From positions 1 to 64,000 of the forward strand of contig DXAK01000048.1 of the NCBI GenBank assembly GCA_019117065.1: 64,000 nt of DNA, in the 5' to 3' direction. The notes below the pieces were generated by a model. It had not been told where the DNA came from. It made no database searches and was given only the letters and a program-made list of their open reading frames with translations. Shown in pieces: positions 1-6,368 of this stretch. Each line of letters begins with the position of its first letter. The stretch's first letter is position 1. Made by a program: the position numbers and the translations under genes. The stretch comes from Candidatus Mediterraneibacter pullicola. GTDB lineage: Bacteria > Bacillota > Clostridia > Lachnospirales > Lachnospiraceae.

Positions 1-1
1 A

Positions 2-307
2 GTTGGGCACCGAGATTACCAAAAGCCTTACTATTGCTATAATTGCGGATCTCCATATCCGTGGACACAAAAAATACTGGATAATGCAGTAGAACTCCTT
101 TCTCTGGATGATGAATTAGATAGTTCTTCTAAAGAACTGATTAAAAGTGCCATCCCGGATTTAATTGTTGATACACCTACGACTCCTATTGCCATAGCAA
201 AATATCGTAAAGGAATTGCAAATGCCGGACAAATTATAAAGGACTCTCTGCGCCAGCTTTTAATTGATGTCATAAGCGAAACTGCTAAAAAGACTTTGTT
301 CCCGTAG
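2..307 (+). CDS. DUF2321-like zinc-ribbon protein, 3' part only
   Basis: The window opens inside this gene; 101 codons are visible, ending at a TAG (305-307). Near the visible N terminus is a Cys-x2-Cys knuckle followed by aromatic residues (YYCYNCGSPYPWT), resembling the end of the zinc-ribbon part of DUF2321 proteins; the rest is a charged helical tail. Function of the family is unknown to me. The reading frame continues past the TAG into the next ORF without a frame change, so either the gene ends here or it carries a nonsense mutation. Assignment is by recalled family resemblance. Confidence 0.6.
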   Translation, partial: VGHRDYQKPYYCYNCGSPYPWTQKILDNAVELLSLDDELDSSSKELIKSAIPDLIVDTPTTPIAIAKYRKGIANAGQIIKDSLRQLLIDVISETAKKTLFP

Positions 308-310
308 GCT

Positions 311-775
311 TTGCTTTTCTCCTTTCTTAATCAGCTCGAAATATTAACGAAACCAGCCGGAGGGAATTCCCGTATATACCTCCGCAAAATGGAAAGCGGA
401 TCTCTCCGGCTTGTGTTCGGAAGTAATACAGTTGAATTGTCAAGTATCTCGGAAATTATCCGTGCTATTACTGATGCGATCCGAACTTTCAGGTTAACAT
501 CGGTTGAAAAAGAAGCATTGCAAGAAAGCACTCGGAAACAAAAACTGGAAAATGATGCTAGACAATTAAGTATTATCAACTCACAAATTAAAACATTGTG
601 CCATACTTTGGGGCTTTCTAGTGACGACCCCGGTGATGTAGAAAAAATACAAAAGCTGTGTCTCCCGGTAATTCGATACATAAACAATAACCCCGTCGGA
701 CAAGTCGGTGATTACAAATATGACCTAACTCAAGATTTAAAACTACTTGAAGATTTTTATTTAAAAGACAAGTGA
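311..775 (+). CDS. Hypothetical protein downstream of DUF2321 fragment
   Basis: I do not recognise this protein. Up to 154 residues, soluble, with a basic/hydrophobic first part and a charged central helix (about residues 50-95). The frame is the same as the upstream DUF2321-like fragment, separated only by its TAG. No clear ribosome binding site precedes the TTG at 311; an internal ATG at 389 is an alternative start. Codon pattern looks coding (strand-specific, long, no shadow partner). It may be an independent cargo gene of the element or the second half of an interrupted gene. Confidence 0.5.
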   Translation: MLFSFLNQLEILTKPAGGNSRIYLRKMESGSLRLVFGSNTVELSSISEIIRAITDAIRTFRLTSVEKEALQESTRKQKLENDARQLSIINSQIKTLCHTLGLSSDDPGDVEKIQKLCLPVIRYINNNPVGQVGDYKYDLTQDLKLLEDFYLKDK

Positions 776-876
776 TAAATATATACCGATAATTTAATCT
801 CGGTAATACAGCGGAAAAGGTGTAACCTCGGAAGAGATAATCTATGTGGTATTTCTTGGAGAAAGAGAAGTTTATT

Positions 877-905
877 TTGAATTTTGATATCATATATGAT
901 ATTAT
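877..905 (+). promoter_or_regulatory. hicA promoter with palindromic operator
   Basis: A -35 TTGAAT (877-882) and -10 TATTAT (900-905) are separated by 17 bp. The perfect 16-bp palindrome ATATCATATATGATAT (887-902) fills the spacer and touches the -10. That is where an autorepressing HicB ribbon-helix-helix protein would be expected to bind. Promoter and palindrome are seen; HicB binding is inferred. Confidence 0.55.
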
Positions 906-926
906 AAACATACAATAGGAGATAAT

Positions 927-1181
927 ATGAGTACTATTGAAAAGAGGCTGAAGAAATTTTATAGGAAACCTATACCAAATGACATTACTTTTGAAGAAAT
1001 AGAAGTAATTGCAAAATATTATGGGTGTCAAGTTTCTACAGGCGGAAATCATAGCAAAAAAATTGTTCATGTTCCTTCTGGAACTGTTATTCCTATCCCT
1101 ATTCACGGGAAAACCGTAAAGGAAGCCTATATTAAGCAACTTAAAGACTTATTCGATTTAATTAAGGAGGACTACCAATAA
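927..1181 (+). CDS. hicA: HicA-type mRNA interferase toxin
   Basis: An 84-residue protein of the HicA family, small double-stranded-RNA-binding-fold toxins that cleave mRNA ribosome-independently. The single conserved catalytic His is present as His42 in GGNHSKK, followed by the IPIPIHGK strand that is typical of the family C-terminal half. ATG 927 is preceded by AGGAG (916-920). The stop TAA overlaps the ATG of hicB by one base, so toxin and antitoxin are translationally coupled, with the toxin first, as is usual for hicAB. It belongs to a three-gene unit with hicB and a SecB-like gene in the mobile element. Confidence 0.85.
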   Translation: MSTIEKRLKKFYRKPIPNDITFEEIEVIAKYYGCQVSTGGNHSKKIVHVPSGTVIPIPIHGKTVKEAYIKQLKDLFDLIKEDYQ

Positions 1182-1645
1182 TGTTATATGAATTTAAAGT
1201 TTATCAGATGAAAGTCGAAAATCATATATTCTGGGTAGCAGAAAGTCTGTCCTTAAAAGGGTGCGTTGGACAAGGGGAAACATCTGAAGATGCAATTAAA
1301 GAATTAGGAGAAAATGAAAAGGAATGGTTGGATACCGCAAAAGAATTCGGAATTCCCATTCCTCCCATAACATATAAAAAGGGAAAAAACTATAGCGGAA
1401 AACTGGCGTTGCGAATGTCTCCATATGTACATGAAAAAGCAGCAGAAACTGCTCAAGACCTTGGAATTAGCCTGAATCAATTTGTTAATGATGCACTCAT
1501 AGCATATACCTCAGATGTGAGTGATTCTTTTAGAAAAGAGAAAATTCCATACCCAGATACTGAGATGAGTACCCATATTATTAATTTCCCAGTACAAAAT
1601 AATTCGCAGTTTAGTAATGTTCAAGAAGAATTGGAGGAAATGTGA
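1181..1645 (+). CDS. hicB: HicB-type antitoxin with C-terminal RHH and extra tail
   Basis: A 154-residue antitoxin. Residues 1-65 match the HicB partial RNase-H-like fold that blocks HicA; residues 72-110 form a ribbon-helix-helix DNA-binding domain (ALRMSPYVHEKAAETAQDLG...). A tail of about 44 residues (111-154) follows, poor in recognisable structure and carrying short hydrophobic patches. SD AAGGAGG lies at 1164-1170. In TAC systems of the HigA/SecB type the antitoxin carries a C-terminal chaperone-addiction segment; this tail sits in the equivalent place, which is inference. Probably autorepresses through the palindrome at 887-902. Confidence 0.85.
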   Translation: MLYEFKVYQMKVENHIFWVAESLSLKGCVGQGETSEDAIKELGENEKEWLDTAKEFGIPIPPITYKKGKNYSGKLALRMSPYVHEKAAETAQDLGISLNQFVNDALIAYTSDVSDSFRKEKIPYPDTEMSTHIINFPVQNNSQFSNVQEELEEM

Positions 1646-2049
1646 TGATTCCTATGCTTAATTTCAAGTTACAGTCCGTCACTACTACAGAAATTATTTT
1701 AATTAATAAGCGCACTCTAAATGGAGAGCAATTAAAATTCAATCTTTCCAGAAGATGTCGAAAAAGTGACGGGAAAGGAAATGAATATATAGGGGAGTGT
1801 TCTGCCGAACTGCTATTAGTTGACGAGGAGAACATTGAACGAGACGATCGAACCTTTTATGTAAAAGTGGCTTTAAATGGAACTTTCATTTGTAATGAAT
1901 CCCAAGAAGATATCACCGATGAAGCTCTTCATTCTTCCACCATGCTTGAGCTTCTCCCACATGTACGCGCTTGCTTAGCCTCTACGATGACTAATGCAGG
2001 GCTAACACCTTATATTATTCCAAACTCAATTATCCCTGAGTTTTCTTAA
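1645..2049 (+). CDS. SecB-like chaperone (TAC partner)
   Basis: A 134-residue protein whose C-terminal segment, LLPHVRACLASTMTNAGLTP followed by a hydrophobic Pro-rich end, matches the signature end of the SecB fold. N-terminal strands are SecB-like too. SecB is normally a proteobacterial export chaperone; in other phyla, solitary SecB-like proteins act as antitoxin-specific chaperones in toxin-antitoxin-chaperone systems (known case: Rv1957 of M. tuberculosis with HigBA). ATG 1645 overlaps the hicB TGA by one base and has GGAGG at 1633-1637, 7 bases upstream; the GTG at 1642 is an alternative start. The coupling to hicAB argues for antitoxin folding rather than general export. Confidence 0.75.
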   Translation: MIPMLNFKLQSVTTTEIILINKRTLNGEQLKFNLSRRCRKSDGKGNEYIGECSAELLLVDEENIERDDRTFYVKVALNGTFICNESQEDITDEALHSSTMLELLPHVRACLASTMTNAGLTPYIIPNSIIPEFS

Positions 2050-2052
2050 CTT

Positions 2053-2087
2053 AAAAACCGCCCCTGCACTCCCAGAGCCGCCGGGGC
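2053..2087 (+). repeat. GC-rich hairpin repeat, copy 1
   Basis: A stretch beginning AAAAACCGCCCC and ending CCGCCGGGGC, just after the SecB-like gene. It resembles two others at 2721-2760 and 3064-3100. The CGCCCC/GGGGC arms can pair. It may act as the terminator of the hic unit, though no T-run follows on the plus strand. Confidence 0.5.
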
Positions 2088-2157
2088 ATGGAAAAGGTAT
2101 AACCGCTTCGGCGATTATATAGTGGTGTACAAAAGAACAGGGGAAAGAGAGGAAACT

Positions 2158-2697
2158 ATGAAAAAGAAACTTTTAGTACTTATGATTGCTGGAATGATGT
2201 CTCTGTCGGCTGTGGCCTGCGGTGAAACATCCGACACACAGGAGCCTGATACGCAGGAAGCAAACGACAACACAGGGGACGAAGCAAGTGGCGATGACGC
2301 AGCTGTAGATGAGGCTGATTCAGAAGATGATGGCATCATCAATTTTGATGGTGAGGGTTATAATGTAACCTATGTCAAGCACGAAACTGGAACTGATTAC
2401 GAAGGGAATCCATGCCTGTATTACTACTATACATTTACAAATAACGGCGAGGAAAACACCAGCGCGGCAGTAGCATCCTATATCCAGTGTTTCCAGAATG
2501 GAGTTCAGTGTCAGAGTGCTATAACAACAGAGTCCAATGATTCAATAAATAACTACATGATGGACGTTCAGCCGGGCGGAAGTATCGAAGTATGTCAGGT
2601 ATTCTCCTTGTCAGATACGAGTGATGTTACCATTGAAGCATCCGAGCTTATTTCGTTTGATGACACCAAAGATACTCAGATAATTACGCTAGAATAA
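2158..2697 (+). CDS. DUF5067-like lipoprotein
   Basis: A 179-residue exported lipoprotein. A short signal peptide ends in the lipobox LSAVAC with the modified Cys at residue 21. It is followed by an acidic Asp/Glu/Thr-rich linker (about 22-60) and a beta-rich domain (about 60-179) resembling DUF5067, an immunoglobulin-like fold found in many Firmicutes lipoproteins. ATG 2158 is preceded by GAAAGAGAGG; an upstream in-frame ATG at 2122 would bury the signal peptide and is rejected. Function unknown; a surface or cargo lipoprotein of the mobile element. Confidence 0.7.
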   Translation: MKKKLLVLMIAGMMSLSAVACGETSDTQEPDTQEANDNTGDEASGDDAAVDEADSEDDGIINFDGEGYNVTYVKHETGTDYEGNPCLYYYYTFTNNGEENTSAAVASYIQCFQNGVQCQSAITTESNDSINNYMMDVQPGGSIEVCQVFSLSDTSDVTIEASELISFDDTKDTQIITLE

Positions 2698-2720
2698 TAT
2701 GCCGATTATGCGCAATATAT

Positions 2721-2760
2721 AAAAACCGCCCCGGTGTGCCAACACCAGAGCGGCCGGGGC
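2721..2760 (+). repeat. GC-rich hairpin repeat, copy 2
   Basis: AAAAACCGCCCC then GGTGT-GCCA-ACACC then AGAGCGGCCGGGGC. The inner 5-bp hairpin and the outer GCCCCGG/CCGGGGC arms are both perfect. It lies about 90 bp upstream of the holin-like toxin gene; a homologous copy lies beyond the antisense promoter at 3064-3100. Confidence 0.6.
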
Positions 2761-2847
2761 ATCCACAAACGAATAATGTATTTACCCGGGCAGCCGGGGG
2801 ACGTGCTCTCACCCGATTCCGAGTCCTTGCGGAAGGTGGTGATTATT

Positions 2848-2931
2848 ATGAGTACATATGAGGAACTGAGCTTGATCGTGAGCACCGCCTTACTGATAGT
2901 ATCCATTCTGAATTTTACGCATAAGAAATAG
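2848..2931 (+). CDS. Putative holin-like type I toxin, 27 aa
   Basis: A 27-residue peptide, MSTYEELSLIVSTALLIVSI plus a short FTHKK-like basic end: one hydrophobic helix preceded by the S/T-Y-E-x-L motif typical of the 'putative holin-like toxin' family (TxpA/BsrG-like type I toxins that disturb the membrane). An SD-like GGAAGGTGG sits at 2831-2839. A hairpin straddles the stop codon and a strong divergently oriented promoter lies downstream on the other strand (3038-3065), as in txpA/RatA-type loci where the antisense RNA overlaps the 3' end of the toxin mRNA. Too short for most gene callers. The identity rests on length, motif and context. Confidence 0.7.
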   Translation: MSTYEELSLIVSTALLIVSILNFTHKK

Positions 2932-3031
2932 CCGTCCTGCTCTCGTCAAAGTTTAGGAACGGCTATTTCGTAGCTTAGTATTAGCTTTCGCCGGGTCGGG
3001 TGACCTGCACTCACCTTCCGGCTGTCCTGTT
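2922..3031 (-). ncRNA. Candidate antisense antitoxin RNA
   Basis: Transcription from the minus-strand promoter at 3038-3065 would start near 3031 and run back to the hairpin at 2926-2968, giving an RNA of roughly 100-110 nt. It would contain an internal hairpin (GGTGA...TCACC, about 2992-3017) and the terminator stem, and would be complementary to the 3' end of the toxin mRNA. The endpoints are estimates; no transcript data exist here. Confidence 0.5.
2926..2968. terminator. Hairpin over the toxin stop codon
   Basis: AAATAGCCGT (2926-2935) pairs perfectly with ACGGCTATTT (2959-2968). On the minus strand it is followed by TTTCTTAT, on the plus strand by a short ATTTCG. It probably ends the antisense RNA and possibly the toxin mRNA. 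Confidence 0.55.
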
Positions 3032-3037
3032 AAGTAC

Positions 3038-3065
3038 ATTATAGCAAATGTACCCAAAAAGTCAA
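3038..3065 (-). promoter_or_regulatory. Antisense RNA promoter
   Basis: On the minus strand, TTGACT (3065-3060), 16-bp spacer, TATAAT (3043-3038). It is near-consensus for the housekeeping sigma factor and points towards the 27-aa toxin gene. Confidence 0.65.
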
Positions 3066-3116
3066 CCGTCCGATGCGCCAACACCAGAGCAGCCGGGGCA
3101 CTCAAAACAGAATAAT
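3064..3116 (+). repeat. GC-rich repeat, copy 3, with flanking homology
   Basis: GCGCCAACACCAGAGCAGCC and the following GGGGCA match copy 2 (2721-2760), and the next bases (ACAGAATAAT versus ACGAATAAT) also match, so homology extends past the hairpin. No intact toxin ORF follows. It looks like a decayed second toxin locus or a duplicated regulatory part. The stretch 3117-3262 shows no gene I can support. Confidence 0.45.
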
Positions 3117-3264
3117 ATTTCAGAATGATTCTAATATTATAGAAAAGTTCACAAAAAATATATTGATTTTTTACTGCAATGGGCATATTATTATAGTACA
3201 TCACAAATGTGGTGTATTTAAAGAATGTTCGCAATTAGCATTTGCGCAACCATCCATGAGAGTG

Positions 3265-3321
3265 TACCCCTAGCAGTAATCCTCCCACCATAAGGGAAGC
3301 GATGACCCTAGGGGTATTTTT
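3265..3321 (+). terminator. Intrinsic terminator upstream of NYN gene
   Basis: TACCCCTAG (3265-3273) pairs with CTAGGGGTA (3308-3316), followed by TTTTT (3317-3321). The loop is long (34 nt). It lies only about 20 bp before the NYN start, so it could be a leader attenuator rather than the end of an upstream unit. Confidence 0.5.
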
Positions 3322-3341
3322 CTGCAAAGGAGAATATGTTT

Positions 3342-4000
3342 ATGATACGAACTGCAATATTAGTCGACGGGGCATTTTATAGAAAACGCGCATATAACCT
3401 TTTTGGGGATCTTCCTCCCGCAAAACGCGCAAAAGAGTTATCTTCTTATTGTCACAGGCATATTAAAGAAGAAAAGGACGGCGCTCACTTATATAGAGTA
3501 TTTTATTATGATTGTCCTCCAATCTCCAAAAAAATTTATCATCCACTTTTAAAAGGCAAATAGATCTCTCTCAAACGGATGACTACATCTGGGCAAATGA
3601 TTTTTTCAAAGAATTAAAGCATCAGAGGAAATTTGCATTAAGACTTGGACGCTTAGCAGAAGAGCAAGCTCAATTCACCATAAAGCCGGATTCTTTCAAA
3701 AAAGTCCTGAATGGATCAAAAAAATTAGATGATCTAAACGAAAAAGATTTCGCTTTATCTGTTTCTCAAAAAGGCGTTGATATGCGAATCGGAATTGATA
3801 TAGCATCTTTGGCTTTTAAAAAGCAGGTTGATCAAATTATCTTAATATCAGGTGATAGTGATTTTGTCCCTGCCGCAAAACAGGCTCGCCGGGAAGGCAT
3901 TGACTTTATTTTAGACCCCATGAGATCTCCAATTAAAGAAGATTTGTTTGAACATATTGACGGAATGAGAACAAAAGCACCTAAAAAGGACCCAAAATAG
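3342..4000 (+). pseudogene. NYN-domain protein, split by -1 frameshift at U UUA AAA
   Basis: Two overlapping frames together give one NYN-domain (PIN-like RNase fold) protein of about 219 residues. Frame 1 (from ATG 3342, SD AAAGGAG 3326-3332; ATG 3336 is too close) contains the first motif ILVDGAFY and stops at 3561-3563. The second frame, ending at 4000, has the second acidic motif ISGDSDFVPAAKQARREG. The break falls at TTTTAAAAGG (3547-3556): in the zero frame this reads T TTA AAA, a classic -1 slip heptamer, and slipping there joins HPLLK to RQIDLSQ exactly. Either a one-base loss in a homopolymer (pseudogene or sequencing error) or programmed frameshifting. NYN proteins are RNases; this type often sits in mobile elements. 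Confidence 0.7.
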
Positions 4001-4161
4001 CAAAACCGTCCAGCACTGGTAATACCGAACGGCTAATACATATCCGAAGATATGCACATATTTTGACCAAGAGTATTGTATCATCTTCGGGCGGCCGTCA
4101 CAATCCAGAACATAAGTTCATGGTCTGGCTGTTATTTTTATACCTTAAAGGAGATGATATT

Positions 4162-5409
4162 ATGGCAACCGCTAAGAAATTACCATCAGGGTCATGGCGT
4201 TGTCAAGTGTTCAGCCATTATGAACCCGTCTTTGACGATCAGGGTCATGTTGTAATTGATCCCAAAACTCAGAAACCGAAAAAGAAACGAATCTATGAAT
4301 CATTTACAAGTGATGATCCAACGCGCAGAGGAAAAGCCGAGGCAGAAGCAATGGCAAATGACTTTTATCTGAATCATAGGAATAAGAGCCGGCACCCGGA
4401 ACGGCTTACTGTTTTTGAGGCTATCGACAAATACATTACAGCTGCTGATGTCGCATTAAGTCCTAAAACGATTGAAGAATATTGGAAAATCCAAAAAAAT
4501 AGCTTCCAAGGGATAATGTCTCTTGAACTCCGGGAACTTACAGATGACATTCTTCAAGAAGCCGTCAACATTGAAAGTAAACGCCCAAACCGGCGCTGCA
4601 CAAAGAACCCGCGTCCTATATCGCCGAAAACAGTACGAAATTCCTACGGCTTAATATCCGCAGTTATCAATCAATATGGAAACGGATATACACCAAAGGT
4701 TAAGCTTCCAGAGGTTCCGCGAAAAATTATTGACCTTCCGGATCCTGAAATCATTTTCAATATTATCAAGGGAACAGATGCGGAGCTCCCCTGCCTTCTC
4801 GCGATGTGGCTCAGTTTTTCACTCGAAGAAATCCGGGGGCTGAAAAAATCATCCGTACAAGGCAACTATATAACAATCAATCAGGTTGTAGTCGATGTGG
4901 GCGGGAAAGCAGTTGAAAAAGATCTGGCAAAGACTGCAACAAGGATCCGCCGTCACCGAATTCCGGCGTACATAAAAACCCTGATTGATTCGCTCCCTGC
5001 CGATCAAGAGCAGCTCGTCCCGGGATCCGCTGATTCGATTGGGAAACGCTTTTCACGGCTTATGGAAAAAAATGGGATCAAAATGAACTTCCATAAGCTG
5101 CGACATGTGAACGCATCTGTTATGGCTTATCTGAAAGTCCCGGAAAAATACGCATTGGAACGCGGGGGATGGAAAAGTGATAAGGTTATGAAAAGAGTCT
5201 ACACACATACTTTTTCGGACAAGAGGCTCGAAACCGATAATGTAATCGATCAGTATTTTGAAGAGGTATTAGATATCAAAAGTAAAGATGCGGCATTTGA
5301 CAAGAAGAAATACAAAGCGTGGCTTATTCTCTTTGACAAGCCAGATAATAAAAAATCTATGCGGGCTTTCAAAGAATTCATGCAACACGAAATGCAACAC
5401 GAGAATTGA
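4162..5409 (+). CDS. Tyrosine recombinase (integrase) of the mobile element
   Basis: A 415-residue phage/ICE-type integrase. The N-terminal part (about 1-75) resembles the AP2-like arm-binding region, 90-200 is the SAM-like core-binding domain, and the rest is the catalytic domain. Catalytic residues are visible: first Arg in LEEIRGLK, the H-x-x-R box HKLRH, Trp in GGWKS, and nucleophile Tyr in VYTHTF. ATG 4162 has AAAGGAG 8 bases upstream; a longer in-frame start at 4063 is unsupported. The gene ends 30 bp from the 3' end of a tRNA-Ala gene, the classic position for an integrase at its own attachment site. Confidence 0.9.
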   Translation: MATAKKLPSGSWRCQVFSHYEPVFDDQGHVVIDPKTQKPKKKRIYESFTSDDPTRRGKAEAEAMANDFYLNHRNKSRHPERLTVFEAIDKYITAADVALSPKTIEEYWKIQKNSFQGIMSLELRELTDDILQEAVNIESKRPNRRCTKNPRPISPKTVRNSYGLISAVINQYGNGYTPKVKLPEVPRKIIDLPDPEIIFNIIKGTDAELPCLLAMWLSFSLEEIRGLKKSSVQGNYITINQVVVDVGGKAVEKDLAKTATRIRRHRIPAYIKTLIDSLPADQEQLVPGSADSIGKRFSRLMEKNGIKMNFHKLRHVNASVMAYLKVPEKYALERGGWKSDKVMKRVYTHTFSDKRLETDNVIDQYFEEVLDIKSKDAAFDKKKYKAWLILFDKPDNKKSMRAFKEFMQHEMQHEN

Positions 5410-5438
5410 AAACCCGCATAAACACTAGCTTTATACAA

Positions 5439-5511
5439 TGGAGTATACGGGATTCGAACCCGTGGCCTCAACAATGCGAATGTTGCGCGCTCCCAACTGC
5501 GCTAATACCCC
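5439..5511 (-). tRNA. tRNA-Ala (anticodon CGC)
   Basis: Read on the minus strand, a full 73-nt cloverleaf: acceptor stem GGGGTAT/ATACTCC with the alanine hallmark G3:U70 pair, anticodon stem CAACA/TGTTG with loop TTCGCAT (anticodon CGC), and the T-arm motif GGTTCGAATCC. CCA is not encoded. The 3' end faces the integrase and is the likely attachment sequence; the second copy would be outside the window. Confidence 0.88.
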
Positions 5512-5521
5512 GTAATGGTTA

Positions 5522-5594
5522 TGGAAACAACGGGGCTCGAACCCATGACCTCCCGCTAGTCAGGCGAGCGCTCTCCCAGCTGAGCTATGTTTCC
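5522..5594 (-). tRNA. tRNA-Val (anticodon GAC)
   Basis: A 73-nt cloverleaf on the minus strand: acceptor GGAAACA/TGTTTCC, D-arm GCTCAGCTGGGAGAGC, anticodon stem CTCGC/GCGGG with loop CTGACTA (anticodon GAC), and T-loop TTCGAGC. It lies 10 bp from tRNA-Ala and is probably cotranscribed with it. CCA is not encoded. Confidence 0.9.
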
Positions 5595-5651
5595 ACATCC
5601 ATCGGTTATTATATCACTCTTCAACAAAGATGTATAGCCTTAATTTCTCTT

Positions 5652-6368
5652 TCACCGAGGCACGACCGCAACCGCCTGCATATGCTGCGCACCGTGCCGT
5701 TTCTCTACGACTTCTTTGGGATAGCGGATCACACCGTTCCCGCCATATGGATCGTTAAAATAATACCCTTCTTTATCATAACCAACGAGAAGCATACAGT
5801 GTTCATTGGAGATCCATATGAATGTTTCTCCTGTATCGAAAAGTTTCCATTCCGGTCCGGCAACAGGTTCTCGCATATTGATGCACGCCCAGTAAATAAC
5901 CGGCATGCCTTTCTCGATGTAGCGGTGGAGAAGCTCCGCTGTGGGCGTCCCTGTTTCATCTACCACTATATAGCGTTTGTCAGCCTCATTAAACGTATCT
6001 TTCTGTCCGAGTCTTTGGACGCCGTCACTGCCCGAAGCTGTCCATTCATCCAGCGCTCTGCCCAAAGCCCGCGCGATCACCGGGGCATAACATCCGAAAG
6101 AACCTTCATCATACGGACTTCCGCAGAAATATTTACGCGGGTCAGGGCCGTAAAGCTCCCCGTCCCGCTGTTCAAATTCTTTCTGTTCCAGATAGTTTTC
6201 TATAAACTCGTCCACCGTAATGTCAACTCCCAAAAAACGGAGTAGCATCACCGCGGACACGCTTTCACACCCGGTCGGATATGTACCGCTTTGATCAATA
6301 TACGGCACATTGATCAGGACCCGGCCTGTCCTTCCTTGTTCCACACCATGCGGCATGCCGTCACACAT
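5652..6368 (-). CDS. C39-like cysteine peptidase
   Basis: A 238-residue protein of the peptidase C39-like group (Peptidase_C39_2). The nucleophile Cys34 sits in PTGCESVSAVM, the His190 in EHCMLLVGYD, followed by the usual YYFNDPYGG with the third active-site residue. No signal peptide is evident with the chosen start. ATG 6368 has AGGAG and AAAGGA upstream and overlaps the end of the antiporter gene by 8 bp, so the two are cotranscribed. The substrate is unknown; stand-alone C39-like proteins are common in Lachnospiraceae and not necessarily bacteriocin-processing. Confidence 0.75.
   Translation of the reverse strand: MCDGMPHGVEQGRTGRVLINVPYIDQSGTYPTGCESVSAVMLLRFLGVDITVDEFIENYLEQKEFEQRDGELYGPDPRKYFCGSPYDEGSFGCYAPVIARALGRALDEWTASGSDGVQRLGQKDTFNEADKRYIVVDETGTPTAELLHRYIEKGMPVIYWACINMREPVAGPEWKLFDTGETFIWISNEHCMLLVGYDKEGYYFNDPYGGNGVIRYPKEVVEKRHGAQHMQAVAVVPR

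Noticed and set aside
618..1139. A 173-codon minus-strand frame over hicA
   Set aside because: Antisense shadow of hicA and the upstream ORF; hicA has a clear SD, motif and coupling.
3073..3273. A 66-codon plus-strand frame after repeat copy 3
   Set aside because: Begins inside the repeat, lacks an SD and ends in a terminator arm; no recognisable sequence.
5406..6245. A 279-codon plus-strand frame over the tRNA genes
   Set aside because: It runs through both tRNA genes and antisense to the C39-like peptidase; no ribosome site and no protein-like composition.
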